Source: Bacteroidales bacterium
Lineage (GTDB): Bacteria; Bacteroidota; Bacteroidia; Bacteroidales; UBA932
Assembly (NCBI GenBank): GCA_009774765.1
Contig: VSOK01000004.1
Location: 27,961-91,960, forward strand
Length of the DNA stretch: 64,000 nt
Direction of reading: 5' to 3'
Of this stretch, positions 17,927 through 26,415 are shown piece after piece; position 1 is the stretch's first letter; every line of letters starts with the position of its first letter. The translations under genes were made by a program, and so were the position numbers. A model generated the notes under the pieces. The model worked only from the letters and a program-made list of their open reading frames with translations. It searched no databases and was not told the origin of the DNA.

Positions 17927-18630
17927 TCTATATAGTGTGCTTTTTCGCGGCGACAGCTGCGGTTGTGCTCGGGTTTCTTGTATGGTCCTGCTCTGATGTC
18001 GGGTCCGGAATATGGATCAGGACAGTATGCCGTAATCTGGAACAGGGCAAGGCGGTTCTTACATTTGACGACGGTCCTGACCCGGATGTTACTCCGCTCA
18101 TTCTGGATATTCTTGCGGAATATGATGTCAAGGCTTATTTTTTCCTTATAGGCAGCAAAGCTGAAAAATATCCGGAGACAGTGAGGAGGATATATGCCGA
18201 GGGGCATCATATAGGGAACCATACATATTCGCATTCAGGATTCTTCCCGCTTTCCGGCATACACGGGATGGATGTTGAAATCAGGGCAGGGGATTCCGCA
18301 ATATCGTCTGCATTGGAAGATGCAGCAGGAACCGGAGACAGGGAAAAACTGTTCCGTCCTCCTTTCGGAGTCACCAACCGTAATATGGCTAAGGTGCTCA
18401 GGGATACCGGACATAAGGTCATAGGCTGGGATGTACGCAGCTTTGATACGGTTTTCATAAAAGATTCTCTGCCTTCTGAAAAGTCTTATGCCGCTGTGTC
18501 AAAATGTCTTGACAGGATTGTCCGCCGTGTTCGCCCTGGCTCTGTAATCATTCTTCACGACAGGCTCAGGCTTGCTCCTGATCTGCTCCGGAGACTGCTT
18601 GACCGGCTCCGCTCAAGAAATTTGATTTAG
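17923..18630 (+). CDS. Polysaccharide deacetylase family protein, membrane-anchored
   Basis: This 235-residue protein has one N-terminal membrane segment (about 3-24) and a NodB domain. It has TFDDGPDPDVTP (catalytic and metal Asp), the metal-binding HHIGNHTYSHS, and RPPFGVTNRNM. It is expected to remove acetyl groups from a carbohydrate or similar N-acetylated substrate outside the cytoplasm. Such a deacetylase is regularly found in flexirubin-type clusters; its substrate there is not established. It overlaps the upstream gene by 4 bp. Confidence 0.88.
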   Translation: MIYIVCFFAATAAVVLGFLVWSCSDVGSGIWIRTVCRNLEQGKAVLTFDDGPDPDVTPLILDILAEYDVKAYFFLIGSKAEKYPETVRRIYAEGHHIGNHTYSHSGFFPLSGIHGMDVEIRAGDSAISSALEDAAGTGDREKLFRPPFGVTNRNMAKVLRDTGHKVIGWDVRSFDTVFIKDSLPSEKSYAAVSKCLDRIVRRVRPGSVIILHDRLRLAPDLLRRLLDRLRSRNLI

Positions 18631-18657
18631 TTGATCCGGCAGTCCGTTCCTTTTTAT

Positions 18658-18665
18658 TACTTTTG
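18658..18665 (+). promoter_or_regulatory. Possible internal promoter (-7 element) before the LolA gene
   Basis: TACTTTTG followed by CAG matches the Bacteroidota -7 element and resembles the rplS promoter at 63305-63312. No -33 TTTG is found at the usual spacing (a TTG lies 24 bp upstream). It would start RNA near 18672, about 12 nt before the ATG at 18684, in one of the few gaps within the cluster. Confidence 0.4.
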
Positions 18666-18683
18666 CAGATTGCGTGATTTTGT

Positions 18684-19295
18684 ATGGCAGGAGCAATTAA
18701 ATTTATACCGGCTGTGCTGGTGCTGTTTGTGAATGTCCTTTGCGGATATTCACAGGAAGGGTGGTCTGCAGTGGCGGACCCGGAAGCCGTGTCGCATGCG
18801 TTCAATGTATCACTTGGCCGTATCCGTACCATAGACTGCCGCTTTGTACAGGAGAAATATGTGGATGTTCTTGAAAGCAAAGCCGTGTCGGAAGGAACGT
18901 TCAGCTTTTCCGCTCCTGACAGGATACTTATTGTGTATCTCTCACCCGAGCAGTCGTCTGTGGAAATAGACGGCAATACAGTCACGTCTGTCGCCAAGGG
19001 GGGCAGGAAGACTGTAAAGGATATGTCGTCTGACAGGCGGTATGCCAGGATAAAAGCTATGATAGCCTCAGGGCCTGACGCTTATATGCAGGGACAGAAA
19101 AAGCAGACAATGGTGTCTGTGTATGAAAAGGGGGATGAGTATATGTTTGAAATCAGGCCTCAAGGGACCAGGATGAAAATAAGAATAATAGCGGAGAAGA
19201 AGGACCTGTCTGTCAGTTCATTCCGGATGGAGGAACCGGACGGTGACTATACGGAGTTTTTCTTTACGGACAGGAAGATAACCTTTGGAGAATAA
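18684..19295 (+). CDS. LolA-like outer-membrane lipid/lipoprotein carrier
   Basis: This 203-residue protein has a signal peptide (about 1-24) and a LolA-type beta sheet: LGRIRTIDCRFVQEKYVDVLESKAVSEG, FSFSAPDRILIVYLSP and IDGNTVTSV. LolA-like proteins in aryl-polyene-type clusters are thought to carry the finished lipid across the periplasm rather than lipoproteins. This copy is placed between the deacetylase and the GT2/MMPL export genes. It is separated from the deacetylase by 53 bp, the widest gap in the cluster, and may have its own promoter. Confidence 0.85.
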   Translation: MAGAIKFIPAVLVLFVNVLCGYSQEGWSAVADPEAVSHAFNVSLGRIRTIDCRFVQEKYVDVLESKAVSEGTFSFSAPDRILIVYLSPEQSSVEIDGNTVTSVAKGGRKTVKDMSSDRRYARIKAMIASGPDAYMQGQKKQTMVSVYEKGDEYMFEIRPQGTRMKIRIIAEKKDLSVSSFRMEEPDGDYTEFFFTDRKITFGE

Positions 19296-19310
19296 CAGAA
19301 CATTGCCGAT

Positions 19311-20546
19311 ATGCTGATGAGTCCAAGAGATTGCAAGGAGAATCTTGCTGAGCTTGACGCCATAGTCATCGTGCCTACATTCAATAATGCGGGTACGATC
19401 GGTACGGTGATGTCTTCGCTTATAAAATACTCTTCGGACATACTGGTCGTGGATGACGGATGCACTGATGCCACGTCCGGAATTCTTGCTACTTTCGGCT
19501 TTCGTGAAATATCGTCTGACGACGCTCTGAAGCCTGGTGCGGATGCAATCGGGGGGGGCAAGATGATTATGAAGCATCCACGGAATATGGGCAAGGGAGC
19601 GGCATTGAAAAATTCTTTGACTGCGGCTGCGCGTGCGGGATACCGGTATGCGATAACTTTGGATGCGGACGGCCAACATTTCCCGTCTGACATACCTGCT
19701 TTTGTGGAGGCCGTGAAGGATGATCCGGAAGCGGTCATAGTCGGTTCACGCAACCTGGAAAGCGAGAATATGCCGGGAAAGAACACTTTTGCCAACAGGT
19801 TCTCCAATTTCTGGTACCGTCTTGAGACGGGGATAAGGCTTGAGGATACACAGAGCGGGTTCAGAATGTATCCGCTGAAGGGAATGGACTATTCAAAATG
19901 GTACTATACTTCATTGTATGAATTTGAGCTTGAGGCTATCGTATTTGCAGGATGGTCCGGCAGGACAGTGAAGAATATTCCGGTGAACGTATATTATCCT
20001 CCAGAGGAGGAGAGGGTGTCCCATTTCAGGCCGTTGAGGGATTTTACCAGGATAAGCCTGCTTAATACCGTGCTTGTCCTTATATGCCTGCTTTATATAT
20101 GGCCGCGTGATTTTCTCAGGAAACTGACCTGGAAGAATATCCGCAGGTTCTTTGATGAAAATCTTTTCCATACGGAGGACGGCAATCTGAAGCTTGTGGT
20201 GTCGTTATGGCTCGGTTCTTTTGTCGGGCTTCTTCCTTTCTATGGCTATCAGCTTGTGCTGGCTGTGTTTCTTGCGCATATATTGCGGCTCAACAGGCTT
20301 GTGGCGGGGCTGTTTTCTGCCATCAGCATACCTCCTGCAATACCTTTTATCATATATGCCAGCTATATGACCGGATGCAGGCTTTTCGGAAGTTCGTGCG
20401 TGGTAGCTTTTGAAGAGATCAGCTTTTCCAATCTTGCCGGAACTGTGGCTGAATACGTTGCCGGAGGGTTTGTGTTCGCGGCGGCAGGCAGCACTGTCTG
20501 CGCTTTTGTATTCGCGTTGATGCTTATGATATTCAGAAGAAGATGA
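19311..20546 (+). CDS. Family 2 glycosyltransferase fused to a DUF2062 membrane domain
   Basis: This 411-residue protein has a GT2 domain (about 15-240) with IVIVPTFNNAGTIGTVMSSL, VVDDGCTDATSG and the DXD-type ITLDADGQHFPSD. A transmembrane segment and a C-terminal DUF2062 domain (about 285-405, VVSLWLGSFVGLLPFYGYQ, AISIPPAIPFIIY) follow. It resembles dolichol-phosphate mannosyltransferase-like enzymes and should add a sugar to a lipid at the inner membrane. The fusion with DUF2062 is typical of flexirubin/aryl-polyene loci. Its end overlaps the exporter gene by 4 bp. Confidence 0.87.
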   Translation: MLMSPRDCKENLAELDAIVIVPTFNNAGTIGTVMSSLIKYSSDILVVDDGCTDATSGILATFGFREISSDDALKPGADAIGGGKMIMKHPRNMGKGAALKNSLTAAARAGYRYAITLDADGQHFPSDIPAFVEAVKDDPEAVIVGSRNLESENMPGKNTFANRFSNFWYRLETGIRLEDTQSGFRMYPLKGMDYSKWYYTSLYEFELEAIVFAGWSGRTVKNIPVNVYYPPEEERVSHFRPLRDFTRISLLNTVLVLICLLYIWPRDFLRKLTWKNIRRFFDENLFHTEDGNLKLVVSLWLGSFVGLLPFYGYQLVLAVFLAHILRLNRLVAGLFSAISIPPAIPFIIYASYMTGCRLFGSSCVVAFEEISFSNLAGTVAEYVAGGFVFAAAGSTVCAFVFALMLMIFRRR

Positions 20547-23500
20547 CGGAGTTTTTTGTGCGTTTATACAGGTATTTCCAATGCCATAAGGTGCAGTTCT
20601 ATGTGCTGCTCGTGCTTTCGGTCCTTGTTATGGGACTCTGCTGTATGAGGCTGCGCTTTGATGAGAATATCAACAGCTTCTTTCCTGATACCGGTGATTC
20701 CGGAATGACAGTGAAAGTATTTGACAATCTGAAGGTAAGTGACAGATTCGTCATTATGTTCACTATGAAGGATATGTCAGCTGATGCCGATTACGGGCTT
20801 CTTGCGGAGGCTGCATCAGAATTTGCTTCCGGACTTGAGAAGTCAGCTGAAGGGCTTGTAAAGGACATAATGGTGGAGATTGACAGTGAGACGATGTCGG
20901 AAGGGAGCGGGTTTGTGTATGACATGCTTCCTTTTCTTCTTGAGGAGGCCGATTATGCCAGAATCGATTCACTGCTTCAGCCCTCCGCGCTTGATGCACG
21001 GATGCGGGAAAACAGGGAGACTCTGCTTTCTCCGGCCGGTTTTGTCCTGAAGGAGTATATTCTCCGTGATCCTCTCGGAATTGCGGTCCCGTCGCTTGCA
21101 CGTCTGTCGGACCTGAATGCCGATATGGAATATATGATGATGGACGGGCATATATACTCTCCTGATGGAAAGACTCTTATGTGCTTCGTCACTCCGGAGT
21201 TCGGAATGTCGGAAACAGGTATTAACGACCGTCTGGTTACCGCTGTAGAAGAGCAGCTGAATATTGTAGGGAATGAATATCCTGAGGTGGAGGCGGAATA
21301 TTTTGCCGGTCCTGCGGTAGGGGTATATAATGCCAGGCAGATAAAGAAAGATACTTTGCTGACTTCCGGGGCGGCGTTGCTTCTTATAGCTGTTTTCATC
21401 TTTTTCGCTTTCAGAAGACGCGGTTCCATACCTCTGATCGTGCTTCCGGTATTGTACGGCATGCTGTTCTCCCTTTGTCTGGTGAGCCTTGTCAAAGGAA
21501 GCATTTCCGCTATAGCTGTGGGGACTGGTGCTGTTGTGCTTGGCATAGCCTTGAGCTATTCCATACATCTTATTGCACATCAAAGGCATGTGCGTTCTGT
21601 GGAGCAGCTGATAAGAGAGCTTGTTTTCCCTCTTACCGTGGGAAGCCTTACGACTATAGGAGCTTTTCTGGGACTGCTGTTCACATCATCCGCACTTCTT
21701 AGGGATTTCGGCCTTTTTGCTTCAATGACCCTGGTCGGGACTACTATATTCAGTCTTGTGTTCCTTCCGCATTTTCTGAGTGCGCTTGCGGACACTCCGG
21801 ACACACCTTTGCTCAGGAGGATCGAGCGTATCAACGGGTATTCATACGAGAAAAACAGGTGGGTGGTGCTCGCAATAGCCGTTGTGGCTCTTATGAGCTT
21901 TTTTACTTCATCGGAAGTCGGGTTCAATGCCGATATGATGAGCATAAACTATATGCCGGAGCATCTTGACAAATCACGTCAGAGGCTCGAGTCTATGGCC
22001 GGAGGAAGTGATGAAGATATAATGCTTGTAAGTGTCGGATCTGATTTTGAAGATGCCGTGGCCGCATATTCGCATACTGATGCCATCGTGGACAGCCTTG
22101 TACGTAAAGGGCTTGTCGAGGGGACTGCAAGTGCAGGCAGCTTCATCATATCACCGTCCGTACAGGCCAGTAGACTTGAAAGATGGGACAGGTTCTGGTC
22201 TGGAGGAAAGAAGGAGGCTGTGAAGGCGGCCGTCGGCAGGGCGGCTTCGGAAGCCGGATTCAAAAAAGGTGCTTTTGACCGTTTCAGCGATATTGTGGAC
22301 AAGGATTACGGGACGGTGGACTATACCGGAGGGAATATTCCTCTGCTGGACAGTTGGGTAAGCTCCGCGGATTCTCTGGTTATGCTTGTCACCCATATCA
22401 GGATAGATCCGTCATTGAAGTCCGAGGTCTATGGATGCTTCAATCCTGGAGAGACTGTAATATTCGACAGAAGCTATTTTGCCGGTTCGACTGTAAAGGC
22501 GATATCGGATGATTTCAATCTTATACTCTACATCTCGTCATTTCTGATATTCTTTGTCCTGTGGATATCATACGGCAGGCTTGAACTGGCGGTTCTGAGT
22601 TTTCTTCCGATGCTTTTGAGCTGGTTTGTCATAATAGGCCTTATGGGGCTTACGGGAATGCAGTTCAATATAGTCAACATCATCATATCCACTTTCATAT
22701 TCGGCATAGGGGATGATTTCAGCATTTTCATAATGGACGGCCTGATAAACAGGTATTCGACCAGGAAAGAAATCCTTTCATCACACAAGACCGCGATCTT
22801 CTTCTCGACTTTTACAATAATCGCTGGAATGGGAGCTATGATTGCCGCCAGACATCCTGCTCTGCATTCCATAGGGGCGCTGTCCATAATAGGAATGTGC
22901 GCGGTGGTGCTGATCTCGTTCACATTGCAGCCTCTGGTATTTGATCTTTTTGTGCTCGGACCGGCTTCAAAGGGAAGGCATCCGTATACATTCACCGGGG
23001 TGCTATGTTCCGGACTGCTGTTTCTGGAGTTCCTGATAGCCTGCCTGCTGACGACAGCCGTCATAATTGTACTGCTGCCTCTTCCTGTGAAGCTTCTCAC
23101 GAAGCAGAGGGCAGCAAGATATGCGGGATATATACTCAGCCGGGCGATAATATATACGGCACCGCTTGTCAAGGTTGATATGAGGAATCCTGGAAATGAG
23201 GATTTCTCGAAACCTTGTATACTTGTGGCCAACCATCAGTCTTTCCTTGATGTGCTTTGGATTATGGCCTTGAGTCCGAGACTGCTTGTGATGGCCAAAG
23301 GCTGGGTGCGTAAGGTTCCGGTGTTCTGGCCTATAGCCAGATTCCTCGGATTCTATTATTCCGATGAAGGATATGAGGAGATTGCGGAGTCCTATTCGGA
23401 GCGTGTCAGGGACGGTTGGAGCCTTGCCGTATTCCCGGAGGGGACCAGGGAGACTGACAGAAGGATCCACCGTTTCCATAAAGGGGCCTTCTATATTGCT

Positions 23501-24106
23501 TCCACGCTGGATATGGACATCCTTCCTGTCGTATTTTATGGCAATGACAGGGTCCTTCCAAAGCATTCTCCTATGAATATGGGACGCAGTGTGACCTCTG
23601 TAGTGTTTATGGACAGGATAAGTCCTGAAGGACGTGACTACAGGACGCTTGCCAGGATGGTGAGGATGCAGGTCTGCGAAATGTACCGCAGGCTCGGACA
23701 GGAATGGAGTTCGACCGCTGACCCTTATTACAGGTGGGCCTTGCTCAGAAGTATGATTTACAAAGGGGCGGGCCTGGAGAGGGAGACACGCCGCGAGCTG
23801 CGCCGTTTTGATTCCTACAGGGAATTTGATGAACTGCTGCCTCGCAAGGGAAGGATATTGCATCTTGGATGCGGTTACGGGCAGATTGACCTGATGCTTA
23901 AGATGCTTTCGCCTGACAGGCAGATAGTTGCCGTTGACGGAGATCCGGACAGGATAGAGATTGCACGCAACAATTATCTGGTGGATGAAGGGCTTGAATA
24001 TGTCAATGCGGATCCTGGCTCTTTCTCTCAGGATGGCTTTGATGCCGTGTTCTCCGGACTTTCCCCGGAAAGCATAAAGATATATAAAACTGACGACTAT
24101 GTTTAG
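20543..24106 (+). CDS. MMPL/RND exporter fused to PlsC acyltransferase and methyltransferase domains
   Basis: This 1187-residue protein has an MMPL-type exporter (about 1-810) with two sets of transmembrane helices around periplasmic loops. A 1-acyl-glycerol-phosphate acyltransferase domain (about 870-1060) follows, with N897-H-Q-S-F-L-D903 and F964-PEGTR. A short class I SAM domain is last, with LHLGCGYGQ at about 1106-1114 and VAVDGDPDRIEIARNN. The last domain is only about 100 residues, shorter than a complete methyltransferase. The protein probably acylates or finishes and exports the cluster product at the inner membrane. It overlaps the GT2 gene by 4 bp and the ligase gene by 8 bp. Confidence 0.88.
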   Translation: MTEFFVRLYRYFQCHKVQFYVLLVLSVLVMGLCCMRLRFDENINSFFPDTGDSGMTVKVFDNLKVSDRFVIMFTMKDMSADADYGLLAEAASEFASGLEKSAEGLVKDIMVEIDSETMSEGSGFVYDMLPFLLEEADYARIDSLLQPSALDARMRENRETLLSPAGFVLKEYILRDPLGIAVPSLARLSDLNADMEYMMMDGHIYSPDGKTLMCFVTPEFGMSETGINDRLVTAVEEQLNIVGNEYPEVEAEYFAGPAVGVYNARQIKKDTLLTSGAALLLIAVFIFFAFRRRGSIPLIVLPVLYGMLFSLCLVSLVKGSISAIAVGTGAVVLGIALSYSIHLIAHQRHVRSVEQLIRELVFPLTVGSLTTIGAFLGLLFTSSALLRDFGLFASMTLVGTTIFSLVFLPHFLSALADTPDTPLLRRIERINGYSYEKNRWVVLAIAVVALMSFFTSSEVGFNADMMSINYMPEHLDKSRQRLESMAGGSDEDIMLVSVGSDFEDAVAAYSHTDAIVDSLVRKGLVEGTASAGSFIISPSVQASRLERWDRFWSGGKKEAVKAAVGRAASEAGFKKGAFDRFSDIVDKDYGTVDYTGGNIPLLDSWVSSADSLVMLVTHIRIDPSLKSEVYGCFNPGETVIFDRSYFAGSTVKAISDDFNLILYISSFLIFFVLWISYGRLELAVLSFLPMLLSWFVIIGLMGLTGMQFNIVNIIISTFIFGIGDDFSIFIMDGLINRYSTRKEILSSHKTAIFFSTFTIIAGMGAMIAARHPALHSIGALSIIGMCAVVLISFTLQPLVFDLFVLGPASKGRHPYTFTGVLCSGLLFLEFLIACLLTTAVIIVLLPLPVKLLTKQRAARYAGYILSRAIIYTAPLVKVDMRNPGNEDFSKPCILVANHQSFLDVLWIMALSPRLLVMAKGWVRKVPVFWPIARFLGFYYSDEGYEEIAESYSERVRDGWSLAVFPEGTRETDRRIHRFHKGAFYIASTLDMDILPVVFYGNDRVLPKHSPMNMGRSVTSVVFMDRISPEGRDYRTLARMVRMQVCEMYRRLGQEWSSTADPYYRWALLRSMIYKGAGLERETRRELRRFDSYREFDELLPRKGRILHLGCGYGQIDLMLKMLSPDRQIVAVDGDPDRIEIARNNYLVDEGLEYVNADPGSFSQDGFDAVFSGLSPESIKIYKTDDYV

Positions 24107-25397
24107 AACCCCGGAAATACAGTTTGCATCCGCTTCCGAAATAAAGGCTTTTCAGGAGGCGCAGCTCGCCGTGACGCTTGAATATCTCGCCGGCTCATCT
24201 GAATTCTATAAGAGGATGTTCGCCGAGAACGGGATCAGACCTGACAGGATAAGGAAGATAGAAGACCTTGCGAATATCCCTTTGACCTCCAAGGATGATC
24301 TCCAGAAATACAATGAAGACTTCATTTGTGTATCAAAAGATGAAATTGTCGACTATGTCACTACTTCCGGGACTCTTGGAGATCCGGTTACTTTTGCTCT
24401 GACGGACGGTGACCTTGACAGGCTGGCCTACAATGAATGGCTCTCGTTTTCTACTGCAGGATGCGGCAGGTCTGATATCCTCCAGCTGATGACAACCCTT
24501 GACAGGCGTTTTATGGCAGGGCTTGCCTATTTCCTCGGAGCCAGGAAGATGGGTATGGGGATCATCCGTGTCGGAAATGGGATACCGGAGCTTCAATGGG
24601 ACACGATAAGGAGGGCGAGACCTACATGCGGAATGGTAGTTCCGTCTTTTCTTTTGAAACTCGTGGATTTCGCATCCGCAAACGGCATTGACTGGCACGG
24701 CAGTTCATTGAAGAAATGCGTGTGCATCGGGGAGGCTTTGAGAAATCCTGATACATTTGAATTCAACACGCTCGGCAAAAGAATAAATGACGCCTGGGGT
24801 GAACTGGAACTGTATTCCACATACGCATCGACTGAGATGCAGGCTTCCTTCACGGAATGCTCTGCCCATAGGGGATGCCATATACCTGTGGATCTGATAA
24901 TAGTGGAACTTCTTGACCAGAATGGTAATCCTGTAGCGGAAGGGGAGGAAGGAGAAGTCACTGTCACTACGTTGGGAGTCGAAGGCATGCCGCTTCTGAG
25001 ATTCCGTACCGGCGATATATGCCGCCGTTATGATGAACCGTGCAGCTGCGGAAGGCATTCTTCACGCCTGAGTTCAGTGATAGGGCGCAAAAGCCAGATG
25101 GTCAAGTTCAAAGGTACGACACTATATCCTCCTGCCCTTTTTGATGTATTGGACAATGTACCGGAGATCACAAATTATATAGTCGAGGTATATACCAATG
25201 ATCTCGGTACGGATGAGGTGCTTGTACGTGTCGGTTCGTCCGACCACAGCGATGTCTTTGAAAAGAGAATCAAGGATATGTTCCGTTCCAGGGTCAGGGT
25301 GGCCCCGTCGATCAGTTTTGATCCGGTTGAATATATAGCCAAGCTTCAGATGCCTCCGATGAGCAGAAAAACGGTGAAGTTTATCGACAGACGATAG
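24099..25397 (+). CDS. Phenylacetate-CoA ligase / CapK-like AMP-forming ligase
   Basis: This 432-residue protein is the size of PaaK/CapK-type adenylate-forming enzymes. The P-loop-like motif is TTSGTLGDPVTF, with LYSTYASTEMQASF and the RFRTGDICRR segment; a Cys-rich EPCSCGRHSSRL segment follows as in PaaK. It should activate an aryl carboxylic acid for loading on an ACP. In flexirubin and aryl-polyene loci this primer is made by an ammonia lyase, which is not found here. It is the last gene of the cluster and its stop lies inside a terminator-like hairpin. Confidence 0.85.
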   Translation: MFRTPEIQFASASEIKAFQEAQLAVTLEYLAGSSEFYKRMFAENGIRPDRIRKIEDLANIPLTSKDDLQKYNEDFICVSKDEIVDYVTTSGTLGDPVTFALTDGDLDRLAYNEWLSFSTAGCGRSDILQLMTTLDRRFMAGLAYFLGARKMGMGIIRVGNGIPELQWDTIRRARPTCGMVVPSFLLKLVDFASANGIDWHGSSLKKCVCIGEALRNPDTFEFNTLGKRINDAWGELELYSTYASTEMQASFTECSAHRGCHIPVDLIIVELLDQNGNPVAEGEEGEVTVTTLGVEGMPLLRFRTGDICRRYDEPCSCGRHSSRLSSVIGRKSQMVKFKGTTLYPPALFDVLDNVPEITNYIVEVYTNDLGTDEVLVRVGSSDHSDVFEKRIKDMFRSRVRVAPSISFDPVEYIAKLQMPPMSRKTVKFIDRR

Positions 25398-25408
25398 ACT
25401 TCACCGTT
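25370..25408 (+). terminator. Hairpin at the 3' end of the pigment/lipid cluster
   Basis: AACGGTGAAGT at 25370-25380 pairs with ACTTCACCGTT at 25398-25408 (11 bp, 17-nt loop) and encloses the stop codon of the ligase gene at 25395-25397. The following T-run is poor, but the hairpin separates two convergent genes. Confidence 0.5.
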
Positions 25409-25430
25409 GTATTGACGCTGACAGGATATG

Positions 25431-26393
25431 TCAGTTCCCGTATAGCTCCTTGCGTGATTTCGCTGTTGTTCCTTCCTGGATTCCGGGGTCATCTATGATG
25501 ATGTCCGCAATCAGCCTGTTGCCCTTCATTATGTTTTCTTCTATGAAGTTCATCTGGAATCCTACTGTCCTGTCCATTATGCCGGCTATTTCGTGGCCGC
25601 GGTCCAGATAACGCAGTATATTGTAGTTGTATCCGAATTTCTCAAATCTTTTTGCGACCTTGTCTGACCCGAAGAATCCAAGGTTGAAGAATACTATCTG
25701 TTTGTAGTTCACAAGTTTGTCTCCGGTCCCGTGGAAAAAGATCGTCGGTGCGGGCTGCTCTTCGTATTTCAGCTTCCCTTTGCGTGAAAATACTCCTCCT
25801 GAAAATGACATTACTCCGGCATAATGGAAATCATCCGGCAGCGAGGCTGAGTATGATGTCCTGTTGCAAAGTTCGTAGTCTGCCTGCAGAACTGTAATAG
25901 CACCGGCGGAAGAGCCGCTTATCACTATGTTGTAAGGGTCCACATTGAGACATTCCGCATTCTCGATTATATAGTTTGTCGCGCTGAACAGGTCTTCCAC
26001 TGCAATATGTATGGCATTGTCAAGCAGATCGACCTGTGCTATGCCGACTGACCTGGTCCCTTTCAGCCCGAGTCTGTAGTCGATGGCTATGACACGGTAT
26101 CCGTTGTCTGTCAGAGATTTGTACCAGGAAAAATATTCTTCGGCGTTGCGCTTTCCTGTGATGAATCCTCCTCCGAACATAAACAGTATGGTCGGTTTTT
26201 CCTTGCCTTCAAATGATGTCATACTCCCCGGGGCAGGCTCATAGACATCAAGAAAGAGATCACAGGTGTCCCGTTGTGCAAACATATATGTCCCGTCAGG
26301 AGTTATGCTGACCGGTTCCTGGGCCGGGCACAGAAACGGCAGTATTGCCGCGGCCATAATCAATACGCCCCGTTTTGAAAACAATGTCTTCAT
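25431..26393 (-). CDS. Exported alpha/beta hydrolase (carboxylesterase/BD-FAE type)
   Basis: The start is taken at ATG 26393 (MKTLFSKRGVLIMAAAILP, a signal peptide); the frame is open to 26444 but that would overlap the upstream gene's stop at 26416. The protein has about 320 residues. The oxyanion region LFMFGGGFITGKRN and the nucleophile motif GSSAGA are visible, with a late RGHEIAG histidine. The overall form is that of the hormone-sensitive-lipase/feruloyl-esterase-like hydrolases; the substrate is unknown. It is the last of three minus-strand genes with the AI-2E transporter and HAD phosphatase. Confidence 0.8.
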   Translation of the reverse strand: MKTLFSKRGVLIMAAAILPFLCPAQEPVSITPDGTYMFAQRDTCDLFLDVYEPAPGSMTSFEGKEKPTILFMFGGGFITGKRNAEEYFSWYKSLTDNGYRVIAIDYRLGLKGTRSVGIAQVDLLDNAIHIAVEDLFSATNYIIENAECLNVDPYNIVISGSSAGAITVLQADYELCNRTSYSASLPDDFHYAGVMSFSGGVFSRKGKLKYEEQPAPTIFFHGTGDKLVNYKQIVFFNLGFFGSDKVAKRFEKFGYNYNILRYLDRGHEIAGIMDRTVGFQMNFIEENIMKGNRLIADIIIDDPGIQEGTTAKSRKELYGN

Positions 26394-26415
26394 TCTGCTG
26401 ATGTTTAAATTCATA

